From NCBI GenBank assembly GCA_016296635.1, contig JAEDIZ010000095.1, positions 1 through 8,050 of the forward strand: DNA of 8,050 bases. Reading direction: 5' to 3'. The position numbers and the translations under genes are program-made. Below are positions 1 through 6,173 of this stretch, piece after piece; positions within the stretch are counted from its first letter, which is position 1, and each line of letters opens with the position of its first letter. A model generated the notes under the pieces. The model saw only the letters and a list, made by a program, of their open reading frames with translations. It had not been told where the DNA came from and searched no databases. The stretch is from Oscillospiraceae bacterium (GTDB lineage: Bacteria; Bacillota; Clostridia; Oscillospirales; Oscillospiraceae).

Positions 1-174
1 GTAGACCTGAAAGAATGCAACCGGCTCTGGCTGCAGAAAGCAGGTGTCGAAACTGTTGACATCAGTCCTGACTGCACCAAATGTCAGCCCGACCGATTCT
101 GGTCGCATCGTATCACCGGGCAGGCGCGCGGTTCGCTGGCCGCAGTCATCTGTCTGAAGGAGGATTCCGTTTGA
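1..174 (+). CDS. pgeF: PgeF/YfiH-family laccase-domain protein, C-terminal 57 residues (5'-truncated by the window)
   Basis: The frame is open from base 1 and ends with TGA at 172-174. The visible tail starts VDLKECNRLWLQKAGVETVD, then has CTKCQPDRFWSHR and finally GQARGSLAAVICL. This matches the conserved C-terminus of the YfiH/YlmD family: an alpha-helical DLxxxNxxxLxxAGV segment, a CTxCxPDxFxSHR motif and a closing strand of the G.xAxxIxL type. Family members carry a Cys/His zinc-type active site further upstream, outside this window. In E. coli the protein (PgeF) edits peptidoglycan precursors that carry the wrong first amino acid, and homologues have purine nucleoside hydrolase, phosphorylase or deaminase activity in vitro. 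The role here is by family only. Its stop overlaps the start of the next gene (TTGA), so the two are probably co-transcribed and translationally coupled. Confidence 0.88.
   Translation, partial: VDLKECNRLWLQKAGVETVDISPDCTKCQPDRFWSHRITGQARGSLAAVICLKEDSV
157..163 (+). promoter_or_regulatory. Shine-Dalgarno that fixes the TTG start at 171
   Basis: AAGGAGG lies 7 nt upstream of TTG at 171-173. It is the only strong ribosome binding site ahead of this reading frame. The upstream in-frame ATG at 81 has none and lies inside the pgeF frame. The site sits within the last codons of pgeF. Confidence 0.9.
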
Positions 175-1784
175 AAAAGAAATTGCTTTCCTGCGTGGCG
201 CTCACGCTGGTTCTGAGCCTTCTGTGCGGCTGCTCCGGCATCGATCTCAGTTGGTTTACAGACAAATTCCGGACAGAAGAACAGATTGAAGAAGAAAAGC
301 GCGCCGCCGAAGCCGGAGAAGACGGATCCAAAGGCCCGCAGACCACCGCCATCGTCACCGAGGTCTACTCTGAAGTCGAGTCCTTCGGTCTTGCCATTCA
401 GCGGGAGTACGGACTTGACCCCTACAACTGTGAAAGTCTGAATAACCGCGTCTTTCTTTCCTTCATCTATGAGCCGCTGTTTGCAATCACAAAAGAATGC
501 CGTCCCGTCGGTATCCTTGCAGCCGCATGGAGCGTTTCGGAGGACGGACTCACAACCACGGTTTCTCTGCGCCCGAATGTCCGTTTTCACAACGGGCAGG
601 CACTTATGGCGCAGGATGTTGTCGATTCCCTCGCCGCAGCCCGCGGCTCATTCTATTATGGAAACCGCTTCCGCAACATCAAAAGTGTGGATATCGTCGG
701 TGACTATACCGTCAGCTTCACAACCACGCATTCCTGCGAGCTGCTGCCGCTACTTCTGGACTTCCCCATCATCCCCTCCGGCTCTGACCCCGGAAACTAT
801 CCTCCCGGTACCGGTCCGTATGCCTACCGCGGCAACAAGCTGATCCGGAACGCAGACTGGTGGCAGTCAGGCCCCGCGCTTGTGGAATATCCCGAGATCT
901 CCATCACAGATGCAGAAACAACAGCCGATATCCGCGACAACTTTGAATATCAGAATGTCAACCTTGTTCTGACCGATCCCAACTCTGCCGCCTTTGCCGG
1001 CTTCCATAATGACTACGAGCTTTGGAACGAAACCACGACCATCATGCAGTATGTCGGTTATAATCTTGAAAGCAAGGTCTTTTCCAACTACGGTCTGCGC
1101 AGCGCCATCACCTATGCCATTGACCGTGAAAAGATCGTGCAGCACCGGATGGGCGGTTTTGCGGAAGCTGCCGTGCTTCCCTGCTCTCCGCAGGCAAGCT
1201 TCTACGATTCGCACCTGGCTTCCACCTACGCCTATGACCTGCCGAGCTGTCTTCAGCAGCTGGAAAACGCCAGCGTAAGCGATATGGATCATGATGGAAT
1301 TCTGGATCTGTATGTGCCTTCCCTTGGCTATAATGTGCCGGTTTCCGGCACCATGATCGTCTGTTCCTCCAACTACCAGCGCGTCCAGGCCGCGACTGAC
1401 ATCGTTGCTTCCCTGAACCTGCTCGGCTGCAATCTGGAGCTGAAAACCATGGAGTATTCGGAATACCGCACCGCCCTGCAGCTGGGCAACTTCGATCTGT
1501 ATTACGGCGAAGTCCGTCTTTCCAACAATTACGATCTCACGCCGTTCTTTACATACGGCAACAGTCTCTGCGTCGGCGGTCTGAGCGACAGTACCATGCA
1601 GAGCCTCTGCAGCATGATGCTCACCAACACGGGCAACTCCTACAACCTCTACAAGCGTCTGTGCGAGCGTGGCTACATCACGCCAGTTCTCTTCAAGAGT
1701 ACCGCCGCCTACACCACCCGCGGTGTTGTTTCGGAGCCCACGGAGTTTATTGACTGGTTCCTGCCAGCATATCTGGCGGAGTAA
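171..1784 (+). CDS. ABC transporter substrate-binding lipoprotein, family 5 (SBP_bac_5, peptide/oligopeptide type)
   Basis: The protein has 537 residues from TTG at 171, which is preferred over the in-frame ATG at 81. The TTG has an ideal ribosome binding site, overlaps the pgeF stop by 4 nt, and puts a lipoprotein signal exactly at the N-terminus: KKK at 2-4, a hydrophobic core, then lipobox LCGC with the lipidated Cys at 21. A charged, Glu-rich linker (about 36-56) follows, then the family-5 fold: YEPLF at 100-104, WSVSEDGLTTTVSLRPNVRFHNG at about 120-142, AQDVVDSL at 147-154, GTGPYAY at 213-219, LRSAITYAIDREKIV at 309-323, and an acidic DMDHDGILD loop at 371-379 matching the DTDGDG loop common in this family. 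It would be an extracytoplasmic ligand receptor tethered to the membrane. Length is normal for the family. No permease or ATPase gene lies beside it, so it may serve a remote Opp/Dpp-like transporter. The ligand cannot be deduced; peptides, nickel and some sugars are all known for the family. Confidence 0.9.
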   Translation: MKKKLLSCVALTLVLSLLCGCSGIDLSWFTDKFRTEEQIEEEKRAAEAGEDGSKGPQTTAIVTEVYSEVESFGLAIQREYGLDPYNCESLNNRVFLSFIYEPLFAITKECRPVGILAAAWSVSEDGLTTTVSLRPNVRFHNGQALMAQDVVDSLAAARGSFYYGNRFRNIKSVDIVGDYTVSFTTTHSCELLPLLLDFPIIPSGSDPGNYPPGTGPYAYRGNKLIRNADWWQSGPALVEYPEISITDAETTADIRDNFEYQNVNLVLTDPNSAAFAGFHNDYELWNETTTIMQYVGYNLESKVFSNYGLRSAITYAIDREKIVQHRMGGFAEAAVLPCSPQASFYDSHLASTYAYDLPSCLQQLENASVSDMDHDGILDLYVPSLGYNVPVSGTMIVCSSNYQRVQAATDIVASLNLLGCNLELKTMEYSEYRTALQLGNFDLYYGEVRLSNNYDLTPFFTYGNSLCVGGLSDSTMQSLCSMMLTNTGNSYNLYKRLCERGYITPVLFKSTAAYTTRGVVSEPTEFIDWFLPAYLAE

Positions 1785-1863
1785 ATAATTTCAGGTAATG
1801 AACCGCCTGAATACATCCGTGCAGTCCAACCGTTTTTGCAGACATATCGGGTTTTAGCAACAA
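1785..1863. other. Non-coding spacer after the binding-protein gene
   Basis: This 79-nt stretch has no convincing gene. It holds only a short inverted repeat, TTCAGG at 1790-1795 and CCTGAA at 1806-1811, with a 10-nt loop and no T-run after it. It is most simply the 3' untranslated region between the stop codon and the hairpin. Confidence 0.55.
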
Positions 1864-1907
1864 ATTACCCGCCGAAAAGGAATGAGAATTCCTTTTCGGC
1901 GGGTAAT
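1864..1907. terminator. Perfect 20-bp hairpin between convergent genes, probable bidirectional terminator
   Basis: The arms 1864-1883 and 1888-1907 are exact reverse complements, enclosing a 4-nt loop (GAGA on the + strand, a GNRA-type tetraloop; TCTC on the - strand). The stem includes the GC-rich block CCCGCCG. On the + strand it is followed by ACTTTTCTTT, a moderate T-rich tail. On the - strand it is followed by TTTGTTGC, a weak tail. It lies 79 nt after the binding-protein stop and 13 nt after the pgi stop, where two converging transcripts would need to end. Termination in the + direction is the better supported reading. The stem is long for a simple terminator. Confidence 0.82.
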
Positions 1908-1920
1908 ACTTTTCTTTGGA

Positions 1921-3207
1921 TCAATAACCGGGCTTGCCAAGCAGTCTGAACATATTCTTCTTGTATGCTTCCACGCCGGGCTGATTGAAGGGATTAACGC
2001 CGGACATATAGCCGGAAACGCCGCAGGCAAACTCAAAGAAATAGATGAGTGCGCCGACTGCCTCCGCGCAGTTTTTCGGCATACGTATCTCGGTAACGGG
2101 CACGCCGCCATCGATATGCGCAGCCTTGGTGGCCTCCATGGCCTTCTGGTTGATGTAGCTCAGTTCGCGGCCAGCCAGATAATTGAGGCCGTCCAGATTG
2201 GCTTCATCGGAAGGAACCTGCAAAGATGCTTCGGTTTCATCAAAGAACACCACAGTCTCCTGCAGCATTCTGCGGCCATCCTGAATGTACTGGCCCATGG
2301 AGTGCAGATCGGGTGTCAGATCGACAGATGCAGGGAAAATGCCGATGCCGTCCTTGCCCTCGGACTCGCCGTAGAGCTGCTTCCACCATTCCGCCATAAA
2401 TCGGAATGCAGGCTCGTAAGCCGCAAGGATCTCGACCGTCTTGCCGTCCGCAGCGAAATACTGTCTGGACATGGCGTACTGCACGGCTGCGCTGTCTACG
2501 CCCTGGCTCATGCAGCATTCGCGCTCTGCCTGCGCACCGCGCATCAGCTTTTCAATGTCGATGCCGCAGCAGGCAATGGGCAGCAGACCGACTGCCGTCA
2601 GCACGCTGTAACGGCCGCCCACATCATCGGGAACAACAAAGGTTTCGTAGCCTTCCTGCGTTGCCAGCGTTTTGAGTGCGCCGCGAGCCTTGTCAGTGGT
2701 AGCAAAGATACGCTCCTTCGCGCCTTCCTTGCCGTACTTCTTTTCCAGCAGTTCCTTGAAAATACGGAACGCAATCGCAGGCTCCGTGGTAGTGCCGGAC
2801 TTGGAGATTACGTTGACGGAAAAATCCCGGTCACCGATCATCTGAATGATCTGCAATACTGCATCGGCAGAGATGCCGTTGCCTGCAAAATAGATGTCCG
2901 GCGTGTTCTTGGAAAGGGCATTGTAGTTCGGGCTCTTCAGCAGTTCGACCACCGCTCTTGCGCCCAGATAGCTTCCGCCGATGCCGACAACGACCAAAGC
3001 CTTGGAATTGGCCTTGATCTTTTCTGCCGCCTTCTGAATGCGGACAAACTCTTCCTTGTCATAGTTTACCGGCAGGTTGACCCAGCCGATAAAATCGTTG
3101 CCCTCGCCGGTGCCGTTTACCAGCATATCCAGCGCAGCCTTAGCTGCCTGCTTGTCAAATTTCCCGGAAACGAACTTTTTCGTACCGGAAAGATCTACTC
3201 GAATCAT
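1921..3207 (-). CDS. pgi: Glucose-6-phosphate isomerase
   Basis: This 428-residue cytoplasmic enzyme interconverts glucose-6-P and fructose-6-P, step 2 of glycolysis and also a gluconeogenic step. Two SIS-type sugar-phosphate-binding domains are recognisable. The first has VVVGIGGSYLGARA at about 72-85 and the phosphate loop SKSGTTTEPA at 135-144. PGI signature 1 is DDVGGRYSVLTAVG at 194-207 and signature 2 is GVNPFNQPGVEAYKK at 403-417. By comparison with the family, catalytic residues should be Glu281 (in GESEGK), His302 and Lys416. Length fits the short bacterial (Bacillus/Thermotoga-like) branch of about 430-450. The ATG at 3207-3205 has a TGGAGG ribosome binding site (3215-3220) 7 nt away. 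It is the last gene of the - strand set, 26 nt downstream of the glucokinase stop, and is followed by the 1864-1907 hairpin. Confidence 0.97.
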   Translation of the reverse strand: MIRVDLSGTKKFVSGKFDKQAAKAALDMLVNGTGEGNDFIGWVNLPVNYDKEEFVRIQKAAEKIKANSKALVVVGIGGSYLGARAVVELLKSPNYNALSKNTPDIYFAGNGISADAVLQIIQMIGDRDFSVNVISKSGTTTEPAIAFRIFKELLEKKYGKEGAKERIFATTDKARGALKTLATQEGYETFVVPDDVGGRYSVLTAVGLLPIACCGIDIEKLMRGAQAERECCMSQGVDSAAVQYAMSRQYFAADGKTVEILAAYEPAFRFMAEWWKQLYGESEGKDGIGIFPASVDLTPDLHSMGQYIQDGRRMLQETVVFFDETEASLQVPSDEANLDGLNYLAGRELSYINQKAMEATKAAHIDGGVPVTEIRMPKNCAEAVGALIYFFEFACGVSGYMSGVNPFNQPGVEAYKKNMFRLLGKPGY

Positions 3208-3233
3208 ATTTTTACCTCCAGATAATCTGTTTT

Positions 3234-4184
3234 TTATTTATTTGCATTCTGATGCAGCATGGCTGCGCCAATCATGCCGGCATTATTGGCAAGCTGCGCC
3301 GGAAGGATTGTACCATGGTTGCGATAGAAGCATTTTTCCGTAGTTTTTTCCCGCAGCGGCTCAAAAAGGAACTCGCCCGCTGCGCAAACACCGCCGCCGA
3401 TGGCGATCACTTCCGGGTCAAGCAGGTTGAAGATGGAAGCACAGGCTGCGCTCAAATGCTCCACATACTCGTCAAAAACTGCCGCTGCCGCTGCATCGCC
3501 GTCCTTTGCACAGTCTGTAATAAATTTTGCGTCTACCGCGTCCGTATTTCCCTCTGACCTCGTGTATAACAGGCTATCCGGATGCATCTGCATGGCTTTT
3601 CTGCCCGCTCTTGCCAATGCCGAGGCAGAACAGTAAGCCTCCGCGCAGCCGCGGTTGCCGCAGGTACAGCTTTCTCCGCCTGCCACAAGAAGGATATGCC
3701 CAAGCTCAACGCCGTGGCGCATGCCGCCGCAGAACAGCCTGCCGTTCAGGATAATGCCGCCGCCGAGTCCCGTCCCCAGCGTCATCAAAACCGCCGTCTG
3801 GCAGCCTCTGAAAGCGCCTGCATAAAGCTCTGCCAGCGCGGCACCATCCGCGTCATTGGCAAGATATACCGGAATCCCCGGCAACTGCTCCTGCAGAAGC
3901 TTTTTCAGCGGCACATCATGAAAGTCAAGGTTATGCGCATCCACAACCGTATCCGCATTTTCCGAAATAGAGCCCGGAACAACAACGCCGAACGACTCCG
4001 TCTGTGCAAGCCCGATCCCCTGCTTATTCAGCATCTGCATGGCCGCCTGCACAATTTTCCCGGCGGTATCCTCTGCCGTTGTATGCGGAAACGGAATCGT
4101 CTCGCGCTGCACGATCTTCATATTCTCATCAACAAGACCGACCTTGATATTCGTCCCGCCAATGTCTACACCGATCTGATACAT
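3234..4184 (-). CDS. glk: ROK-family glucokinase
   Basis: From ATG at 4184 the protein has 316 residues and begins MYQIGVDIGGTNIKVGLVDE, the phosphate-1 loop of the sugar kinase/Hsp70/actin fold. Further ROK landmarks are LANDADGAALAE at 108-119 (Asp111 the likely catalytic base), MTLGTGLGGGIILNG at 134-148, ELGH at 160-163 with the zinc cluster CTCGNRGC at 173-180 (His163, Cys173, Cys175, Cys180 as ligands), and AIGGGV at 261-266. It should phosphorylate glucose with ATP to glucose-6-P, the substrate of the next gene, pgi, which supports glucokinase over other ROK specificities such as fructokinase or N-acetylmannosamine kinase. No N-terminal DNA-binding domain is present, so it is not a NagC/XylR-type repressor. 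An upstream in-frame TTG at 4214 overlaps the previous stop and would add 10 residues. The ATG is preferred because AGAGGG at 4190-4195 lies 5 nt upstream and the family starts at this point. Confidence 0.93.
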   Translation of the reverse strand: MYQIGVDIGGTNIKVGLVDENMKIVQRETIPFPHTTAEDTAGKIVQAAMQMLNKQGIGLAQTESFGVVVPGSISENADTVVDAHNLDFHDVPLKKLLQEQLPGIPVYLANDADGAALAELYAGAFRGCQTAVLMTLGTGLGGGIILNGRLFCGGMRHGVELGHILLVAGGESCTCGNRGCAEAYCSASALARAGRKAMQMHPDSLLYTRSEGNTDAVDAKFITDCAKDGDAAAAAVFDEYVEHLSAACASIFNLLDPEVIAIGGGVCAAGEFLFEPLREKTTEKCFYRNHGTILPAQLANNAGMIGAAMLHQNANK

Positions 4185-4189
4185 TCTTT

Positions 4190-4195
4190 CCCTCT
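4190..4195 (-). promoter_or_regulatory. Ribosome binding site supporting the ATG start of the glucokinase
   Basis: Read on the - strand, AGAGGG is 5 nt before ATG at 4184. The competing TTG at 4214 would start in the stop codon of the preceding gene and has no comparable site. Re-initiation at TTG cannot be ruled out. Confidence 0.6.
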
Positions 4196-4210
4196 TTTCT
4201 CCGCTCCTGC

Positions 4211-5017
4211 TCAATTTTCGCTCCCGTCATCCGAAAGGCCGAAATAGGACATATAATTTCCGTAAAAAATTCTTTCCAGCGTCTTTTCGTCCAGTCCGAG
4301 CGTCATCATTTTTTCTGCAATCTTCTTCGGTGACCACATTGGGAAATCCGTGCCGAACATCAGCCGTTCCGGGCCGAATCGTTCAATCATCCGCAGGACA
4401 AACGCATCCTCCACCAAAAACAGCGTAGAAGAGGTGTCATACATGACATGCTCCGGCTGAGGATGGTTGTAGGATTCCTCCCATACCGTCCAGCCGCCGA
4501 AATGCGCGGCAATCACGCGCAGATCCGGCACCTTTCTCAGTAGATTTGTCAGCCGCTCGGGAGAGGAAAAATCGTCCCGGTAATCCCCCATATGGAACAG
4601 CACCGGCATACCGCGCTTTGCAATGGCGCGGTAGGTATCGACGCCCTTCTCGTCATCAATGCAGACCTTCTGAAAATCCGGATGGATCTTGATACCTGTC
4701 AGTCCAAGTTCCAGCATCCGGTCAAGTTCTTCCTCAATGCCGTCCATGCCCGGAAAAACAGAGCCGAAGCCAAGGCAGTTCGGACGCTTTGCGGTTTCCT
4801 CCGCGATAAAGGTATTGATATTAAAAACCTGTTTTGCAGTCACGGCAGAGCTGGATATCACATACCGGCTGATTCCGGCTTCCTCTTCATGCTTTGCCAG
4901 ACTTTCCATGCTGGCCGGACGCTCGATTTTCCAGTTGTAAAAATCCCCAATGGAGGCGGAGGCCTTCTCGGCAATCTTTTCCGGGAACACATGGGCATGC
5001 ACATCAGCAATTTTCAT
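4211..5017 (-). CDS. Amidohydrolase-2 family metal-dependent hydrolase (ACMSD-like TIM barrel)
   Basis: The protein has 268 residues from ATG at 5017 and starts MKIADVHAHVFP. HxH at His7/His9 is the first metal-binding pair of the amidohydrolase superfamily. The other expected ligands appear in order: GIKIHPDF with His112, VLFHMGD with His142, AAHFGG with His172, and GTDFPMW with Asp224, the barrel-end Asp. This layout belongs to the amidohydrolase-2/COG2159 group, which includes aminocarboxymuconate-semialdehyde decarboxylase, resorcylate decarboxylases and many uncharacterised hydrolases, so hydrolysis versus decarboxylation cannot be settled. No signal peptide is seen; it should be cytoplasmic. 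A GTG at 5026 is an alternative start adding three residues. The ATG matches the family N-terminus, but neither start has a strong ribosome binding site, which suggests coupling to the gene 14 nt upstream. The substrate is unknown. Confidence 0.87.
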   Translation of the reverse strand: MKIADVHAHVFPEKIAEKASASIGDFYNWKIERPASMESLAKHEEEAGISRYVISSSAVTAKQVFNINTFIAEETAKRPNCLGFGSVFPGMDGIEEELDRMLELGLTGIKIHPDFQKVCIDDEKGVDTYRAIAKRGMPVLFHMGDYRDDFSSPERLTNLLRKVPDLRVIAAHFGGWTVWEESYNHPQPEHVMYDTSSTLFLVEDAFVLRMIERFGPERLMFGTDFPMWSPKKIAEKMMTLGLDEKTLERIFYGNYMSYFGLSDDGSEN

Positions 5018-5031
5018 AGGTATCACATCTT

Positions 5032-6060
5032 TCAGACAAAGTAAAAATTGGTATCCCAGGCGGGAAGCTGCGGAAAGTGGCGCAGATAGATTTTTTTATC
5101 CGGCACAATGGAAAGAACCTGCTCTGGAATCGCGAAAAAATCCTCACTGCGGTGGTAGGCCGCAATCAGAATCTTCGAATCGCATCTTCGAATCGTTTCC
5201 GCCGCACCTGCAATCGCCTGCCGCTCATGTCCTTCCACATCGATGTTGAAAAAGGTTGCGGGTCTGCCTGCCAGCACATGATCAACTCCGTCACAGGCCA
5301 CAAAGGTCTCTGCTTTTCCTGCAGCAGAATTGCGCCCGCCCCGGCTGGAAAACGGAAGGCTGCCCGTATGATCGGAGGTCGCCAGATTCCAACAGTTGCA
5401 GTTGACATAATTCTTTGAGTTTTCAAGCAGATGTCGGAAGGTATATGCATCCGGCTCAAAAAGATCCATGGATGCATAGCTTGGGCAAAAGCGTACAAAA
5501 TCCGCCGCCGTATCACCGCGGTAAGCGCCGAGATCAGCAAGGCTCTCTCCCGGTTGAAGCATCAGGATATTTTCGTATGCCTCCTCCGCGGTCGTTTCGC
5601 AAGAACGCAAATAAGAAATATCCCCGGTCAGCTTATAGCGGATGGTGTTATCAAAGACAAGTCTGGACTGCGCATCCGCCAGCCGGGCATAAACCGCATC
5701 AAAGCGCGGCAGTTTTTCCTCATAAAATTCTGCCGTAAAAAGCTGCTCCCCTGCCACCGGAAAATCCGGACAGTACAGCTCCTGCTCCGAGGCAATTTGC
5801 TCAATCCGTGAAAGAACTTCCGGCAGATGGGTGCCGAAGGCAAGCAGAACAATCATATCTCCGAAGCGTTCCTTCGCCTGCGCGTAGGTCAGAACCGGGA
5901 AGCCACGGAAGGTCTGCCCGCGGACGAATTCGTCGCTGGCAAAAACGCCGGAGGCCGCAAGGCCGTTCTCCTGCAAAAAGGAAAGAACGCGGTCGCCGCC
6001 GTCACCCATGCCGTATAAAACAATGGGTTTTCCTGCCTGCAGGAGTCTTGTGCAGTCCAC
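5032..6060 (-). CDS. FkbM-family SAM-dependent methyltransferase with an N-terminal Rossmann-like domain
   Basis: The protein has 342 residues from a GTG start at 6060. Residues 12-20 (PIVLYGMGD), continuing GGDRVLSFL, form a glycine-rich nucleotide-binding-like turn. The stretch to about 100, with PVLTYAQA at 55-62 and MIVLLAFG at 69-76, resembles the N-terminal domains of PglD-like and CoA-binding-like proteins. The C-terminal half is an FkbM methyltransferase: SAM motif I LADLGAYRGDTAADF at 174-188, an acidic strand end DLFEPD at 199-204, FFNIDVEGHERQAIAGA at 270-286 (the IDVEGxE hallmark), and a closing LRHF..TNFYFV. FkbM proteins O-methylate sugars, polyketides and other small molecules; the acceptor here is unknown. 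The GTG start is chosen because the next Met lies inside the Rossmann turn and GGGGGTGA (6065-6072) sits 4 nt upstream. It is the first gene of the - strand operon. Confidence 0.86.
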   Translation of the reverse strand: MDCTRLLQAGKPIVLYGMGDGGDRVLSFLQENGLAASGVFASDEFVRGQTFRGFPVLTYAQAKERFGDMIVLLAFGTHLPEVLSRIEQIASEQELYCPDFPVAGEQLFTAEFYEEKLPRFDAVYARLADAQSRLVFDNTIRYKLTGDISYLRSCETTAEEAYENILMLQPGESLADLGAYRGDTAADFVRFCPSYASMDLFEPDAYTFRHLLENSKNYVNCNCWNLATSDHTGSLPFSSRGGRNSAAGKAETFVACDGVDHVLAGRPATFFNIDVEGHERQAIAGAAETIRRCDSKILIAAYHRSEDFFAIPEQVLSIVPDKKIYLRHFPQLPAWDTNFYFV

Positions 6061-6064
6061 GCCC

Positions 6065-6072
6065 TCACCCCC
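6065..6072 (-). promoter_or_regulatory. Ribosome binding site for the GTG start of the FkbM gene
   Basis: On the - strand, GGGGGTGA differs by one base from GGAGGTGA and ends 4 nt before GTG at 6060. The spacing is short but workable. No other start codon nearby keeps the whole N-terminal domain. Confidence 0.55.
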
Positions 6073-6087
6073 GAAATTTTGTTGAAT

Positions 6088-6116
6088 ATTATATCACTTT
6101 TCTTCTGTTCTCACAA
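6088..6116 (-). promoter_or_regulatory. Sigma-A-type promoter with extended -10 for the FkbM-amidohydrolase-glk-pgi operon
   Basis: On the - strand the -35 box is TTGTGA (6111-6116, 4 of 6 to consensus). A 17-nt spacer follows, then a perfect TATAAT -10 (6088-6093) preceded by TGA, which gives the extended TGn element. Transcription should start near 6080, leaving a leader of about 20 nt before the GTG. The promoter lies just downstream of the tmcAL terminator, as expected for a new transcription unit. No other clear promoter is visible in the short gaps down to pgi. Confidence 0.82.
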
Positions 6117-6139
6117 GTGTTTTTCATTCGAACATATAA

Positions 6140-6173
6140 AAGGAAAAGCGCCCATCATCGGGCACTTTTCCTT
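6140..6173 (-). terminator. Rho-independent terminator of tmcAL, overlapping its stop codon
   Basis: Pairing runs 6140-6148 with 6165-6173 (9 bp) and 6150-6153 with 6160-6163 (4 bp GC), separated by one C/A mismatch, with a 6-nt loop. On the - strand the stem is followed by TTTATATG, giving a T-rich tail. The hairpin takes in the first two bases of the TAA stop codon (6172-6174). The + strand side is also T-rich (ATTTTCT), so it could act in both directions, although no + strand gene is seen here. Confidence 0.8.

Noticed and set aside
84..590. A 168-codon - strand open frame opposite the 5' half of the binding-protein gene.
   Set aside because: It is the antisense shadow of a gene with a clear lipoprotein signal and SBP_bac_5 motifs; no promoter or ribosome binding site was seen.
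1790..1811. Inverted repeat TTCAGG/CCTGAA just after the binding-protein stop, considered as a terminator.
   Set aside because: Only 6 bp with a 10-nt loop and no T-run on either side; the 1864-1907 hairpin is a far better terminator.
1882..3225. A 447-codon open frame on the + strand opposite pgi.
   Set aside because: It lies fully antisense to a pgi gene with both family signatures, its ATG sits in the terminator hairpin loop region without a ribosome binding site, and its translation is Cys/His/Arg-rich with no recognisable domain. It arises from the codon bias of pgi.
3219..3229. Small dyad CAGATAATCTG next to the pgi ribosome binding site, considered as an operator.
   Set aside because: It has 5-bp arms around a single base, is likely by chance, and overlaps the Shine-Dalgarno without other promoter elements nearby.
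3234..4184. ROK protein considered as a NagC/XylR-type transcriptional repressor.
   Set aside because: It begins directly with the DIGGTNIK phosphate loop and lacks the roughly 80-residue N-terminal helix-turn-helix; the pgi neighbour also supports a kinase role.
3582..4247. A 221-codon + strand open frame opposite the glucokinase gene.
   Set aside because: It is antisense to a well-supported ROK kinase, low in domain-like features and rich in Arg/Ala, with no ribosome binding site.
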